From Apricaphanius iberus (lineage: Eukaryota > Chordata > Actinopteri > Cyprinodontiformes > Aphaniidae), in NCBI GenBank assembly GCA_028564705.1, contig JAPXFQ010001387.1, forward strand, positions 1-64,000: a stretch of 64,000 bases of DNA. The letters run 5' to 3'. Of this stretch, positions 33,561-47,000 are shown in pieces. Below the pieces are notes generated by a model. The model was not told the DNA's origin. It saw only the letters and a program-made list of their open reading frames with translations, and did not search any database. Each line of letters starts with the position of its first letter. Position 1 is the first letter of the stretch. The position numbers and the translations under genes are program-made.

Positions 33561-34207
33561 GCAGGGCTGGGTCACTGCTAAGATAGGCTAGTTGTGCAAT
33601 ATCAGTGTGGGAATTTTGAAACTCACAAAAAAAAAATTTTTTTTCAACTTGGTTTTTTCTATTGGTGGTTGGGGGAAAGGGTCAGGTGGGCCAATTGGGG
33701 AGGGTCCGGCCCACGGGCCCGCCATTGAAAATTCCCCGCCATATGAATGGCCTGAAGCTAGAAGGAAGCCAATGCTGCTCAAAATTTGGTATCAAGGAGG
33801 AATAGTACATGGAAAATTACATTGACTATAAAAACAGTGACGCTGCACAACACCAGGTATTATACAGATTATTATGTTGCTACCTCACAATGTACACTAC
33901 GATCCTTTATCAACACCTAAAAAACATGACAGCACCATATATGAGAGTTGCATGGCTAAAATGCCAACCACCAGATGACCCCAGGTGAGATACATTGCAG
34001 CCGACCTGGTGAAGGGGACCTGCAGGAATAAAACCTTGTTTGCATAACGACAAACATCACATCGAATGTGGTGATTTAAGTAGATAAATAATCTTTTTTA
34101 TATTCAGCCATTATTTATTTGCATTTATCTTAAAATAAGTCTAGCCTATGGAATAGAATAAATTGTGTATTTAAAAAAAATTTGACCTTGTTTATAATAA
34201 TACACAT

Positions 34208-35088
34208 TAGGGCTGGGCGATACGAGCTATAATTTATATCACAGTATATTGAGCCTTTAACGTCGATAATGGTAAGTGGACGATAACGAGGACCACACCC
34301 ACCCCCCACACACACACACACACACCCCGGTCCTTTTCTGTAGCCAATGTCCAGTAGTAGCCAAATTTAGATAATGTTCTTATAAATTAAAATGATGCTG
34401 GCTTCTTGTTATTGAAGGGTTTCAGCCTTTTAATTCAGTGTTTGTTTCCCACTCCTTACTGTATTTCCTATAGTCCAGTTTTAAACTCAGTAGTGATAAC
34501 ACAGACCAGATGAGGTGAGGAAGTGACAGAGGCTTAGTGAAATCTGTGATTTTAGTGTTCAGTCGTTTATTTTAGACAGAACATATTTTACATGGGAGCA
34601 CAGGTGGGAACAGGAGCGGCTTCAAGCAGTAACTCAGTGGGGTAAATGTGTGCTCTGCCTGAACAGAACCTGGGCAGGCGAGGCTGTTGAGCTACAAACG
34701 CTTTGCAGCTCTGTTGCTGCAGTAACAAACAAATGTCCACTACGTTAGAGTCTAAGTATCCAATAACATCATAAAAATTCACTTTATTTGTTGCTAGTCA
34801 CATTTTTTCTGAAAAACAGTTGGTAGACGAGTCTAAACTCTTGTTAAATAGAGCTACACAACAGCTTTGTTAGCAGCGCTTTCCCCGCAGTTGGGTATTA
34901 TTGCCTCTGTGTGTCACATGACTGTTCATAGTCACACGATTTCTTAAAGAGGCAGGATCACCGCTAAACTAAAACACATCTTTTATTTTATTTTTTTAAT
35001 AAATCGAATTTAACGGCACAGGCAAAATGACGTCGGTAACGATCATACATTTTGGTATCGTAAATTTATAGTATACCGCCCAGCCCTA
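34208..35088. mobile_element. Nested non-autonomous hAT element (881 bp)
   Basis: The ends TAGGGCTGGGCGATAC and GTATACCGCCCAGCCCTA are inverted repeats, with an exact 8-bp duplication ATACACAT (34200-34207, 35089-35096). A short CA run lies at 34305-34325. It has no transposase. Confidence 0.95.
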
Positions 35089-35234
35089 ATACACATTGAT
35101 TTTCTTGCTTGCATTAATTAAAAAGTAAATGACAAAAGCACCATAAAAATAATCGCAAAATAAATCGCAATTACTGAATAAAAAAATTGCAGTTAGATTA
35201 TTTTGCAAAATCGTTCAGCCCTAGTGTGTATGTG

Positions 35235-35705
35235 TTGAGGTGGGGGCCTTAAAACGGAGTACAGGTTGCCAGTCCATCGGTGGTCAACATACGGATCAGA
35301 AGACAGACAACCATGCAAACAAACTCATACCTAAAGCAATAGAGCTGTGCTTTTCAGTCCTGGTCCTCAAGGCACACTACCCTGCATCTTTTGTTTCCCT
35401 GCTGTAACACTACCAATTCAGACAATTGCAGTTCAGCAAAAGCCTGTTAATCAGCCATCAGTTGACGTCATTTGAATGTGCTGAAGCAGGGCAACATCTA
35501 AAACATGCATGCCATTGTGCCTTGAGGACCAGCGCTGGGGAACCCTGATTTAACCCAACAGTCAATTTTTTGGGCTGTGGGAGGCAGTCGGAGGGAACAT
35601 ACTCCTGTGTACAACAGACTAACTCTATGCAGAAAGTCCCCAGACTGGGATTCAAACCCAGAACCTTCTTGCTGCAAGGCAGCAGTGCTCCAAGCTGTTT
35701 TTACC
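35235..35705 (-). repeat. tRNA-derived SINE, antisense, split by a MITE
   Basis: On the minus strand the head reads GGAGCACTGCTGCCTTGCAG, then GGTTCTGGGTTTGAATCCCA (B-box-like), then the body 'CCTCCGACTGCCTCCCACAG'. The 3' part, at 35235-35340 in plus sense, includes 'AGGTTGCCAGTCCATCGGTG'. The MITE at 35345-35547 separates the halves. The same SINE in plus sense begins at 36000. Confidence 0.7.
35345..35547. mobile_element. MITE with CAGGGTTCCCC / GGTCCTCAAGGCAC ends (about 200 bp)
   Basis: The left CAGTCCTGGTCCTCAAGGCAC and right GTGCCTTGAGGACCAGCGCTG are inverted repeats. This hairpin-like family is common in teleosts. It lies inside the antisense SINE 35235-35705. Confidence 0.75.
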
Positions 35706-35999
35706 ATGCAGCTCAGTCTCCTGCTAGCAGATATTATTTATTGTAACAACACAACCACATTTTCTTACATTAAATTATAAGTTTAGTGAAATAAGTATAA
35801 ATCCTTCCTCAATGAAGTCTGGTACAAAATATCCAAAACTGTGAATAGATGAGTTATTGATTCATTAATCAGGCTTTTCCTGGCCTTTACTAATTTCTGA
35901 TCCGGTTTAACCTTTCCCTTCATGTGTTGCAGATTTCTTACTAGGAGTAGCAGTTTTGAATCCAACAGAAAACAAAAGAGTTGACAAGATTATCCCTAT

Positions 36000-36780
36000 T
36001 CATGGCTGCACAGTGGAGCAGTTTGTTGCACTGTTGCAGCAAGAAGGTCCAGGGTTTGAATTTTACCGCATGCAGTTTGAATGTTGTCCATGTGCGTGCG
36101 TGGATTCCCTCCAGGTACTCTGGCTTCCTCCCACAGTCCAAAAACATCACTGTTAGGTAGGGATGCACCAATGCCGATACGGGTATCAGGGCCGATGCCG
36201 TCCTTACGAACTGTATCGGTCAAAGTTCACCGGTGCCATGAACTGATACTTAAAATGTGGAAACTGCAATAATTTCACAGAAAAAAAAAATTTTCACTTA
36301 AAATTGTACTTTTGCTGTCCTTTTTTAATCAATATTTTATTTTATTTTTATTCACTGTCATTTTTGTAACTAGTAGAGTAGAAAATAAAACGTGTCTTCC
36401 AATTTATTGCGTTTTTGTGTGTAGTAGAAGTATCGGCATTGGTACTCTGTATTGGCAAGTACTCAGATCCAAGTACTGGTATCGTCCCTGTTTGAAGTAT
36501 TATCGTTGCATCCTTAGTGTCTTTTTCCTCACTGCATACTGTTTATGAAATTCAGTACTGTTTGGATCGGTATCGGCAGGTAATGAACCTCAGATATCTA
36601 GATCGGAAAGTAGAAAGGGGATCGATGCATCCCAACTGTTAGGTTAATTGGTCTTTCTCAATTGCTTTCTAAATTCTCATAGGTGTGCGTGTGTTTATGA
36701 CTGTTTGGACCACACCTTTCGACCGTCCCCCGTACCACCCTGCAAAGACAGATGGTATAGATAAGGGGTGGACGGATCCC
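36000..36780 (+). repeat. tRNA-derived SINE, split by a hAT MITE
   Basis: The head carries TGGAGCAGTTTGTTGCACTG and GAAGGTCCAGGGTTTGAATT (A- and B-box-like), then CTCTGGCTTCCTCCCACAGT. The body resumes after the hAT with TTAATTGGTCTTTCTCAATT and ends in a GGA/GATGG-type tail. The tail decays into unique sequence near 36780. Confidence 0.7.
36158..36635. mobile_element. hAT MITE (478 bp) inside a SINE
   Basis: The ends are TAGGGATGCACCAATGCC and GGGATCGATGCATCCCAA, with an exact 8-bp duplication CTGTTAGG (36150-36157, 36636-36643). It belongs to the same family as 20259-20492 and 49917-50267. Confidence 0.9.
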
Positions 36781-37181
36781 TATTAATGAATCAAAGCATA
36801 AAGTGTGTCCCTAGCCGTTGTTTGACCGATGTTAAAGTAAGAAAATACTCTACTTCCAGTTAATAGATCACTTTTCTGCACCAAATAATTATGTTTAAAG
36901 ATCCATGGGTGAGCTTGCACATTTACTGCGAGGGAACACAATAACAAAAAAACCCAGTTACTTAGGGGGCTTTGTACTGTTTTGAAGGTGTTCACAATAC
37001 TTTTTTTATTGTTTTCACTTTAGTCATCCAAATCTAAAATACTTGTTCTTTGACTCAAAATGTCAGCATTATTCCCTTTAGGAATGAGTTTTTTTGATAG
37101 ATTGGAAGTTACTGTATGCCAAGAAGGTGTGTTTTTGCTATTGTGTAACTTTTGTTCTCTGATCTCTCTCCCTCCACAGTC

Positions 37182-38023
37182 ATGTCAAGCAAGGTTGCCA
37201 TCGTCACTGGAAGTAACAAAGGCATTGGGTTGGCCATCGTCAGAGCACTGTGCAAGCAGTTCCAAGGGGATGTTTACCTCACCTCCAGAGATGTGTAGGC
37301 AGCTCACTAATTGTCCCTTTTTGTCCATGGGGGGGCTTAGAATTCAGTTTTCTCTACATACATATACATGCACATGCATTCGTATAGCATTTATGTACAA
37401 ATAAAATAAAAAAAGGTCCTATGCAAGACTAAACTTGTAGTTAGGTTTGGTATAAAAACAAGTGATTTTCAAGCTGTGCCCTCTCGAGTCATTGTAAATG
37501 GTACGACCCGCAGGTGGTTCTGCTGCAGTGAATCAGTTGATGAGACAGTAGCTGGGGTGAGCCACGAACTAGGAAGACAGGGAAGACTCATGTGTTTCCT
37601 TAAGAAAGGAAAACCAGGGGCTCAAAAAACGAAAAGGACAAAAAAAGATTAAAGAGAGAAAGGCAAATGAGGGCAAGCAGTTGTTCACTCAGTTTTGTGA
37701 AAAGAAAGGTGAGCTCCCAATGCATAGAGCATTGACATTGTTTTAACATAAATATCTACTCCAGGTAAAATAGCATGCATTTATGTATGTACTTTATTTG
37801 AATAATATAGTAAGCCCAAAAGTTGGTGCTAAACCCCCGGTAATAAAGTAAGATATTTTCACCGTCTGCAGAACTAGATCTAGTAATAAACCTGGACGTT
37901 TTAGGTGTGAAACCATTTGAGTGTTTAGAATGATGCAACAGTGTTTCTAAAGCCAAAGTCAGTTTAAAAGAATATACTCTCATAGTATTTCGATATGTTG
38001 TATCGTGCCCCCTGTATTTTATG

Positions 38024-38067
<44 letters not shown>

Positions 38068-41000
38068 CAGATTTTTGCCAATATACATCTCTTTTAACAA
38101 TCTACATTTTACTGTCCAGATGCAGCTTAGTTGATGGTAAAGTAAAAAACTGTCTTGCAGTGGTCGAGGTCATGATGCCGTGGAGTCTCTGGCCTCCGAG
38201 GGGCTAAAGCCCTTGTTTCACCAGCTGGACATCAACGACCTGAACAGCATCACCACGGCTGCTGCTTTCTTCAAGGAGAAGTACGGAGGCGTTGACATCC
38301 TCATCAATAACGCTGGGATAGCGTTCAAAGGTAGCCTTAGAACAACATAGCTCAAACATAAATGATTTTCACTCACTAACGTTTTTATCAAAACAGAGTA
38401 ACTGGTTGTGTTTGCCTCTTATTTCTATATATAATATGATTGAAAGTCACAGGCGTGTGGTTAGTCCAAAGGTAAATATGTGGTGCAAATTCCGAATAAT
38501 TTTATGTCCATGTTAGGGGTGTTAAGATTGATTTTGGATTTTAGGGTTACAGTTCGATTCTCAATAAAAAAAAAAATTTCTTTCTTTTTTTTCTTTTACA
38601 GTACAGAGCCCTATTTCATTTTTGGACTAGTCAATCACTGGTTGTATTCATTAAATTTTGTACATTCAATCTTATTTTAGAAGACAAAAGTGATGCCGTT
38701 TTTTTTATTCTTGCGTAATGCATCACATTAGGCATTAATTGTCCAAATTAAATAATTTATTTACATTTAAAGTGTAAAAGTCTTGTTTAAATAACAAATG
38801 ATTAGTAACGGAGTGTCTACCATCTAGTAACTCTTTATAGTTACTGCAGAACAACGACTGCAGACATAGTGCCCCAGATAGCTCATTGGACCGAGCAAAA
38901 TGCAGCTAACAGCGGCCCTCTTGTTTACAATGCAAATGTGGACTTAACTCGCTGGGAACTCAACATTTTCTCACCTGTGGATTGAGAGTAGAAGGAGCGG
39001 CTTTAGCTCCGGTCCCGCTGCTTCATCTATCCTAGCTGTGGTCGACGTATAGCTTAGCTGATAGCTACTTGCTAGCGTTAGCTAAAATGCTCTGTAGACT
39101 TGTGCTCTAATCACGGGGGATGTGATACAGCCAGTTAAAATGTTACCAGGTGTTGTGATTTGTTTGAGAACTGGTGAGAGTTACTTGTTAGGGAGAATGT
39201 AATGTGTGGTTCCTTGTGATGAGGAAATCTGAGTAAATACAGTCGCCTACTAACTGTTGCTACGGCGTCCCAAGTGGGACGCACAGTAAACCTAGGAGGA
39301 GGAGGTGATCGCGATCCTCTTTTGGATTTCGATATGCAGGGTCGTAACATGATTTTGAACGATTTTGATACAAAATCAAGATCGTGACACCCCTAGTCCA
39401 TGTAATAGACAAAAATAATGCATTTAAGTCCTATTGGGCTTACATTAATGATCTGTTTCTGCTTTGTAAATCAAACTCATTTAGTTCATTTCTGACTCTG
39501 ACATCATGCCGATGCACTCTCTGTAGTGGCTGACACAGCTCCTTTTGGGACCCAGGCTGAGGTCACTTTGAAGACAAACTTCTTCGCTACCAGGGACATG
39601 TTGACTCACTTCATGCCGCTCATCAAAGCTGGAGGTACAAAATCAAATCCTATACTATTTGAAAGTGACTTTTTAAATCATCCTGGCAATGATTAAATGG
39701 TTGCTCCTTGGGGGTTCACAAGGTGCAAGGTTTTAACAGTTTTTAAATGTTCATTAGCTTTTGTTTAGTTTTGACTTAATATTTTCAATTATATCTTAGC
39801 TTTAATTAGTTTTTATCATTTGTTAGTTTATTTTTTTAAATTTTGTTTGATTAGTTTTAGATTTGGTCTTATCGTTAAACAAGTTGTGTGCTTGGACAAG
39901 AATAAAAAAAATAACAAATGTATAACAGAATCTGAGAAAATGATTATGCGTTTTAAAACATGTATTGATATGGGCCAGATGAATAACTCTACAAATCAGG
40001 TAAGTATAAAAGATATATGGCAGAGTAACATTAAAAGCTCTGTAAACACAATAATAGCATCTGTGCATTAAAAGCCCAACAATAAATGCTGGTGCTACAG
40101 TTCAATACAAACACTGACTGGCAACACTACAAAACAAAATCCAAGCCACCATGAGTACTATTGTGCTTTTCATTTTTTACATATTCTACTAGTAAATAAT
40201 CCCAAATTGGACTCTGGTGCTTGCTTTCAACCTTTGCTGACATAACGCTAGACAGACCGCAGCAACACTGATGATTGACATATCTGGCATGTTGGGATAA
40301 TGTAGTACAGTGAGTAAAAACCACCAGAAACTAGAGAGGGAATGTTTTTTCATCAACACAGCAGATACACGCACAACCTACACCAGGTACACAGCTCCGG
40401 CTCCCTTTACTATTACTTGCAGTTTTCCTGCATTAGCAAGGTTGGTTAACAAATTTTAGCCTGTTTAGCCATAGCTCACCTGTTATGAAGTTCTTTCTGC
40501 AGATTGTTGAATCATCGTTCCAATCCCTTCTTCTGATGGCTTGCAGTCCCAGCTAGTGTTTTACTGATGGTAGCCTTTGTTACTTTTGTCCCAGCTCTCT
40601 GCAGTCATTCCCCAGGTTCCCCCGTGTCGTTCTGGGAGTTTTGCTGACCGTTCCTTTGGGCATTTTGAGATCTTGAGTGGAACCTTATGGTGCATTCACA
40701 CTGCACAGTTGGTCTGCGTCAGGCAACGCATTCAACGGATGAAGTTTGATGTATGTACTTTTTGGCTTCCATAGCCTGCTTCTGAGGAAAAAACAACACG
40801 TGGGTGTGGCTTCCTCTGTTGCCCCACATTCTGAACTATGGTGGATCGTAACTAGAGAGTTGCTTGACTTTATTTGCTAGATAAAGCTAGACAACGTTGA
40901 CATCGGGTGCATCAGCACCCATTATTCAGATGCGTTCTGAGTTTGGGGAGTTCAACCATTTGCTCCAGGAGCTGCTTATGGAAGAAGTTCGCTGTCAGTG

Positions 41001-44000
41001 CTACTTCCATCTTTCCGCGCCTAATGTTACGACCTACTGGGCCGCATCGGAGCTTAAATCTCCTACCAGGACCCCAACTACAGGTTCTCTGTTTCCTCTT
41101 TCTGTCTTCGGTAAGTGTTATTTCAGATTTTTGAAATCTGCGTTTGTTGAAAATGTTTTCACTGGGCCCGCGCTTCATTCAAGATACGTGTATAGTGACA
41201 TAACTACAGTGAGACGCTCTGATTGGTTGCCGCACTGCATTAACTGCGTTTGGTCCGTCAAAATTTAAACTAGCTGAACTTCTGCGTAGCTGCATTACTG
41301 CGTTGCCGTATATAACGCAAGTGAAGTTGACGGAGCCAACGTACACAATGCACCGCAGAGACTTTGACGGACCTCTGACGTACTCTACCATAGACTTTAC
41401 ATGGAATCTTGCCGCAACTGACGTATGGGGTTGGTCTGAATGCACCATTAGACTGAGGGAGATTATCAGTGATCTTGTATGTCTTCCATCCTCTAATTGC
41501 TCCCACAATTCTTGAGTTCTTGGTGTGATTTCTTCACACTAAGTTGGTTATCTATTGCAAAGCATAGTGCAGGTTAGGGCAGCACGATTATGACCAAAAT
41601 AATAATCACGATTATTTTGATCAATATTGTAATCATAATTATTAATCACGATTATTCATCCAGTCTTGTTAAATATCTATTTTTATTGCAAAAAATAAAA
41701 TAATGCAAAAAATAAACCCAACCTGAAAACAAACTCCAAGACTTTTATAAGTACAAACTAAATGTTATTTCAGAGTGCAATCTCAAAGTGCAACTAAATG
41801 GAAATAATTACAGCTTATACAGAACAGGCCTAGGACATTCCCTGCATCCGAATCCTTAGTATGTACTACATGCTACGTAGCAAATACTACTCGCCCGTTG
41901 ATCAGACGTAATGTAATAAAGTAAAAAAAAAAGAAGAAGAAATCAGACGTATTGCTCCACCATTTTGTGTGTCTGTTGACTGTGTATGTTTATGTTACGT
42001 TCACCGTGCAGCTCTTCAACCAGGTAAATGTTTTGTTTTTAGCATCCAAGCATGTCATGTTAATTTTTTAAAACATCCTCCATCTCAGAGTAACTTTAAT
42101 GGATTTTAGTGATACAGATATGACCTGGGAAAATCAGCCACTACTTTAAAAAACAACCTCGCGATGAGAGTCAGGAATCCAGGTGAAACAGCGCAGACAA
42201 ATTATTGTAAAAAGCAGTTAAAATGTAATCATGGTTGTGAGAAGATGTTAAAAATTGCAGGCAGAGACTGGCAAGGGTCAGAATGCAGGACACTTTTTAT
42301 GAGCGCCGTAAAGTGATCATTTCGCTGTCTGACCTCCTTTTTCTGCGAGCGATCCGTGATTTACGAAACTAAAGGCAAATTTTCTAAATAAAGTACTGCA
42401 GATTACAAATGCGATCACATTTATGGATGTAAACATATTACAGAGATAATATAGAGAGCTTTGCTCCTGTCTAATTCACTGGGAAACAGAAAGAGAAAAT
42501 ATATTTATTAAATGTGAAGAGTAGATAAACAAATATGTAAATTTCAACAGTAAATACTCCTCTTTACTACCGCGCACGGTCATGCTTTCTTTCTGCGCAG
42601 ATGCTACTTTCAGGATTTTTACAGACTCCTTCCTGCTCCAAAAACGTTCTGCTATGTTGCAGGTACCGTTTAAAGATGAAAAAATACATAATCTAAATAT
42701 CATGGAAGTTTTTTTGTTGTTGTTTTTTTACTGTGGATGGGTGAAAAATATTAATATAATATTTTTGGTTAACTCCGACTTTCTGAAAATGTCTCCATCT
42801 TTGCGCTGAATGCCGATTATTCTCACTATCTCAGCATCCAGCGCTCCCAGAGAGAGATTGTATTTATCCACCTGAAACAGCAGATTAGCTGCAGGAACCC
42901 GTTCTATTGCAGGACTCTAAAGTTGAAGTTTCTCTGCACAGAATGGACAAAAAAAGCAAAGGCTGCTAAGTTAACTTATTGTTGCCCATATTCTTCTGGG
43001 GCAGATACATATAAATTTGTCATCTTTGTGCTTTATGTGCATTTTTTTAATGACTGCCATTTGAGAAACAACACGTAAACCTTTGGCTTTCACCTGTTAT
43101 TAATTGAATAAAGATGCTATTTTCAACACCTGTTTATACCTTCAGTGCTTATTGTGGTGAAACGTGGAACATAATAATAATAGGCTATGAATAGTTAATT
43201 AAAGTTAATAATAATAGTTAATGTGTGGCTGCCAGATGTGTGGATAAATCCCTACAACTTAATGCACTTTCAGTTTAAAGTTGGCTCCTTATTTTTGTGT
43301 GTTTATTGTTTTAATAAAAGAATGCTTTAACATAATTGTCATATTCTTATTAGAAAGCTTAACAAAAAAATATGTTGCCTTTATAAAAAGTGAGTCAGTT
43401 GAATGCACAGGATTCATGCACATGTTGGCGCATGGTCAGGATGGTACCACCTCTGTTTGAGCCAGGAAAACCCCTGTTCAATCAGCTGTCAAAAACAATC
43501 ACAGTAATCAGTAACATCGCTACATGTACATTTATACGCCGAAATTGCGGCAGTGTCAATGGTTGATAGTTCGTCTGTAGCCAATTTTAGCTAGGTTGCT
43601 CTTCTACGATTTCGGGGTTTCCGCTGCATTGTGGGATAGCGTAGCGTCCACCGGCTGCTTACTGTAGTGGTACTACACATCCAGGAACTTTATGCCTAAT
43701 AGTCAGATCCATACTGGAGATTCGTATCTAATACATCGCTCGCATACTGCTTTTCGCCTGCTACGTTGTCGACGTATTCGGATGCAGCCATTGTAAGTAC
43801 TGAGTGGTGTAGGTGCGGTTTTTATTTGGGCAGCGTAATGAAGCTTTAGCCATGCGTTTGCCCCCTGGTGGTTGGCAGATTATTGGTTCAGGCAGTGTAT
43901 GATAAAGAGACACAGCTCGCATTTTGAATGTAAATATCGTTGACGATCTGGTTCATTTAATTGTGGCCACCAAAATCGTGATCACGATCAAAATCCGATT

Positions 44001-47000
44001 AATTGTGCAGCCCTAGTGCAGGTCTACAATTTTGTTTCTGATGTCCTTTGAGTGCTCTTTTGTTTTGGTCACAGTGGAGTTTGGAGGCTGACTTGTTGAG
44101 GTTGCAGACAGTTGTCTTTTGTTCTTATAACAATTCAAACCATACAGTCTACGGTTCCGTTAATACAGGAAATGAGTGGAGGACAGAAAGGTCTCTTACA
44201 GAAGAAGTTACAGGTCTGTGAGAGCCAGAAAACTGGCTTGTTATTGAACAAATACTTATTTTCCCCCATAATTTGTTAATAAAGTATGTAAAGTCAAACA
44301 ATGTGATTTTCCGTTTTTTTTCTTCACATTTTGTCTCGTTGAGGTATACCCAAGTGGCAAACTCCGCCCGCAGAATGTGAAGCCAACGCGGAAGTGACAA
44401 AAATAGCAGTTCAGGCTGAAAAAAGGAGCAACTTCCCATTGACTCCCATGTTAAAAAGGCCAACTTTACAGCAAAAATAAACATGTTTACTGCCTGGTTC
44501 AAAAAAACATTTTAAGTTAGATAGTTCAGGTTTACCATCATGACAACTCTGAGGGGGGTGAATTTTTTTCTAACTCTTCCGTTTATTTGTAATTAATTGT
44601 GAAATTATGAATAATTAGGGGCGTCTCTTTTTGATTGACAGGTCCGTCTACGCTAACTGCTTGCGAGGAAGCTCTTCACAGCCTGGGACTAACGTAAAGA
44701 CTTCAGTCATTTGGTGTTTCTGAACTCCACTATCAGTTGCCTCTGCAGTTTTTATTCGGTTTTGGATGTTAATCTGCAATTATTGGGCAAAGATGGCTTG
44801 CTGTGGTTTTGATTACAGTAACAGACCGTCCAAGAAGTCTCTGCTTTGGGGGGAGGCTTCATACTGGCTGAAGCTTAACCAGCTTGGGGGTGTCTCTGTC
44901 GGGTGGCAGAGAGGAATCCTGTTCTGGTCGGAGCTTTTATCTCTTTCTACACGCGAGTTAGAGCAGGCGATCGGTCGGGTAGCAGCAGAGCAGCAAAGTC
45001 GGCAGGACCGGGACGCCGCGGCAGACCCGGTCAGGTAGAGCACCTCGAGACTCAAGAGCGGGAGACGGTTACATCGAGCTGGAAGACTACAGAGTTGGAC
45101 TCTAGACAGACTGGATGATCGCTGGTTAGATCAGTACTGGTGTGAGGAACACAGCTGGAGGCATAAACTAATGGATGTCTGATGTGAGTTGAGTCAAAAG
45201 CCTTTTATTTTTTTTCAGGGGATCTAAATTTTCATGATGACTTTAGTGACTACTTTTAGCTGGATGTGTTGTTAAGATAAGCCGACTAAGTCCTCACCCT
45301 CCTCCGATGGTAGGGGAAATAACACAATATCAGGCCGTATTGATCCGACCCATTTGGGTCTTATTATATTGATATGTTTTCTCTACTCGAGATGTTTCTG
45401 CGTCTAAAGGGATTGTTGTTGAAAAACGAGGTAAAAGTCTCTCAACCGCGGTCTTCTGGCTGAAACTGGCTGCAGCCTACGTTAGCTTCAGTTAGCTCCC
45501 GACTAGCTTCTGCCTAGCTTGTAGCTACTTCGGCTCGGAGCGTTAACCCTCCGCCCCCAGCCTCACAGCGCCACTGTCAGCTCCACCTCTTTGCCCATTT
45601 TTGGAGTTTCTGAGAGTGACGTGAACAACATGGCGGCGGTGGGAACCGCCCAACTGGCCTCATTTTTGCTATTCAGAAACCTATGGGGGACGTACCGGAA
45701 GGTTAGTCAATTGTTTTATAAAGTCCATGTACCCAGAGGCCTCTAATGAAAATTACAGGCCTCTCTTATCTTTTAAAGTGGGAGAACTTGCACAAGTAGT
45801 GGCTGACAAAATCTTTTTTTTTTTTGCCCCATTTTAAGTAAAACATTACCTCTCTGGTTCTAAGGGGAGCAAATGAGCCAATAATGTCTTGAGTGATGGT
45901 ATGTGATGAATCCTAGGAAGTTTTGTACAGCTGTGACCTTGTGTGTGAAAGTTAACACGGCTTCTACATTTATGGCGAGAAGCATTACTTTGAGGCTTAG
46001 CCACGCCCACCTGCTGTGACGCAGCAAAACTCTTTTGATAACTTATGATCACTAATGCCTCAAGTCTCTCCTGACTCATTTTGAAGTCTGTAAGTGAAAC
46101 GCTCTAGGAGTTGCTACAAATACAATGTTTGTGAATGGCACAAAATGGCAGCTTTGCTCCACAATGGCTGACTTCCTGTGGGCTTTGGACCATGGCTCCA
46201 AGAGACTTGTTCTTATTTGGTCATTGAACCTCACACAAAGTTTAATATTCCTCAGATAAAGTATGGTTGGGGCTTGTTATTTTAATACTTCTAGCATGTG
46301 CTTTAAAGGAATTAGGTGACAATAACCGTAAATATGCATAAATATCTTCTAGGGGTTGGACTAATAAGCCTATGTAATATGGTAAAAATTAAATAGGTTT
46401 TGTGGAAATTGGAGCCAAACATGGTCAAAACTTGATGCTGGACTTTGCCAATCTGCCAAATCCCCACTCTCTTTCAAAAACTCTCAGTATTGGACATCAA
46501 GTTACCCCAACTTGTTTACAGATGCTGTGTATAGTGTCATGCTGATCAGGTCACGGGTGTAAAATATGGACGTTCCAGCAAAATACACTTCCTGCTCTAA
46601 GGGGGTGGGACTTAAGTGAAGTCAGCATTTGACCATTAGGATTTGTCAGGGACCTGATGACCATCCACCACAGCTGGTTTCATCCCTCTGTGGCTTTCTG
46701 AATAGGACATATAGCAGTTTTTATATTTTTGGATTTTAGTAAAAATTTGACATCTGGCCCCGCCTCTTCAACAAATAGAAGAAGGTATTCCTGACCAATT
46801 TACAAGCTGATCTGTCAGAATTTGTAGGAGTTCGATCAAATGCAGAGGCTAAATCGCAACTTCAACCTAACATGCCCGACTTCCCATGAGTTTGTGACTA
46901 GGAGGTTTTAAGGCTTTTAGCGAGATCTTAGGAAGTTCTAGAAGTGTGCCAATTTTCATTCCTGTACACTAAAATCAGCCAATGGAGCAGTGTGTTTTCA

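Larger units (their letters stand above)
32293..35223 (-). mobile_element. hAT transposon with decayed transposase and a nested hAT
   Basis: The ends are TAGGGCTGAACAGTTAAT and ...CGTTCAGCCCTA. The flanking 8 bp are GTGTGTGT and GTGTGTAT, one mismatch. The interior holds a transposase relic (33000-33560, minus) and a complete smaller hAT (34208-35088). Inner direct-repeat words such as 'TTTTGCAAAATCG' and 'CACAATATTGCAAAATC' lie near the ends. Confidence 0.85.
40536..45835 (-). mobile_element. Minus-strand Tc1 relic in cbr1 intron 3, broken by three insertions
   Basis: The outer terminal repeat is at about 45740-45835 (AAAGTGGGAGAACTTGCACA, then GTGGCTGACAAAATC). Reading leftward on the minus strand, the element continues at 44024-44350, then 41448-41574, then 40536-40687, each picking up where the last stopped in Tc1 sequence. 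Inserted between are a repeat (44350-45735), a hAT (41575-44015) and a Harbinger-like MITE (40688-41447). Only the 5' half of the element can be followed; the catalytic half is not seen. It is the same family as 61347-62794. Confidence 0.75.

Noticed and set aside
40897..41508. Several overlapping frames of 70-120 residues on both strands
   Set aside because: They lie across the 760-bp MITE and the adjacent Tc1 relic; no frame is linked to a known protein.
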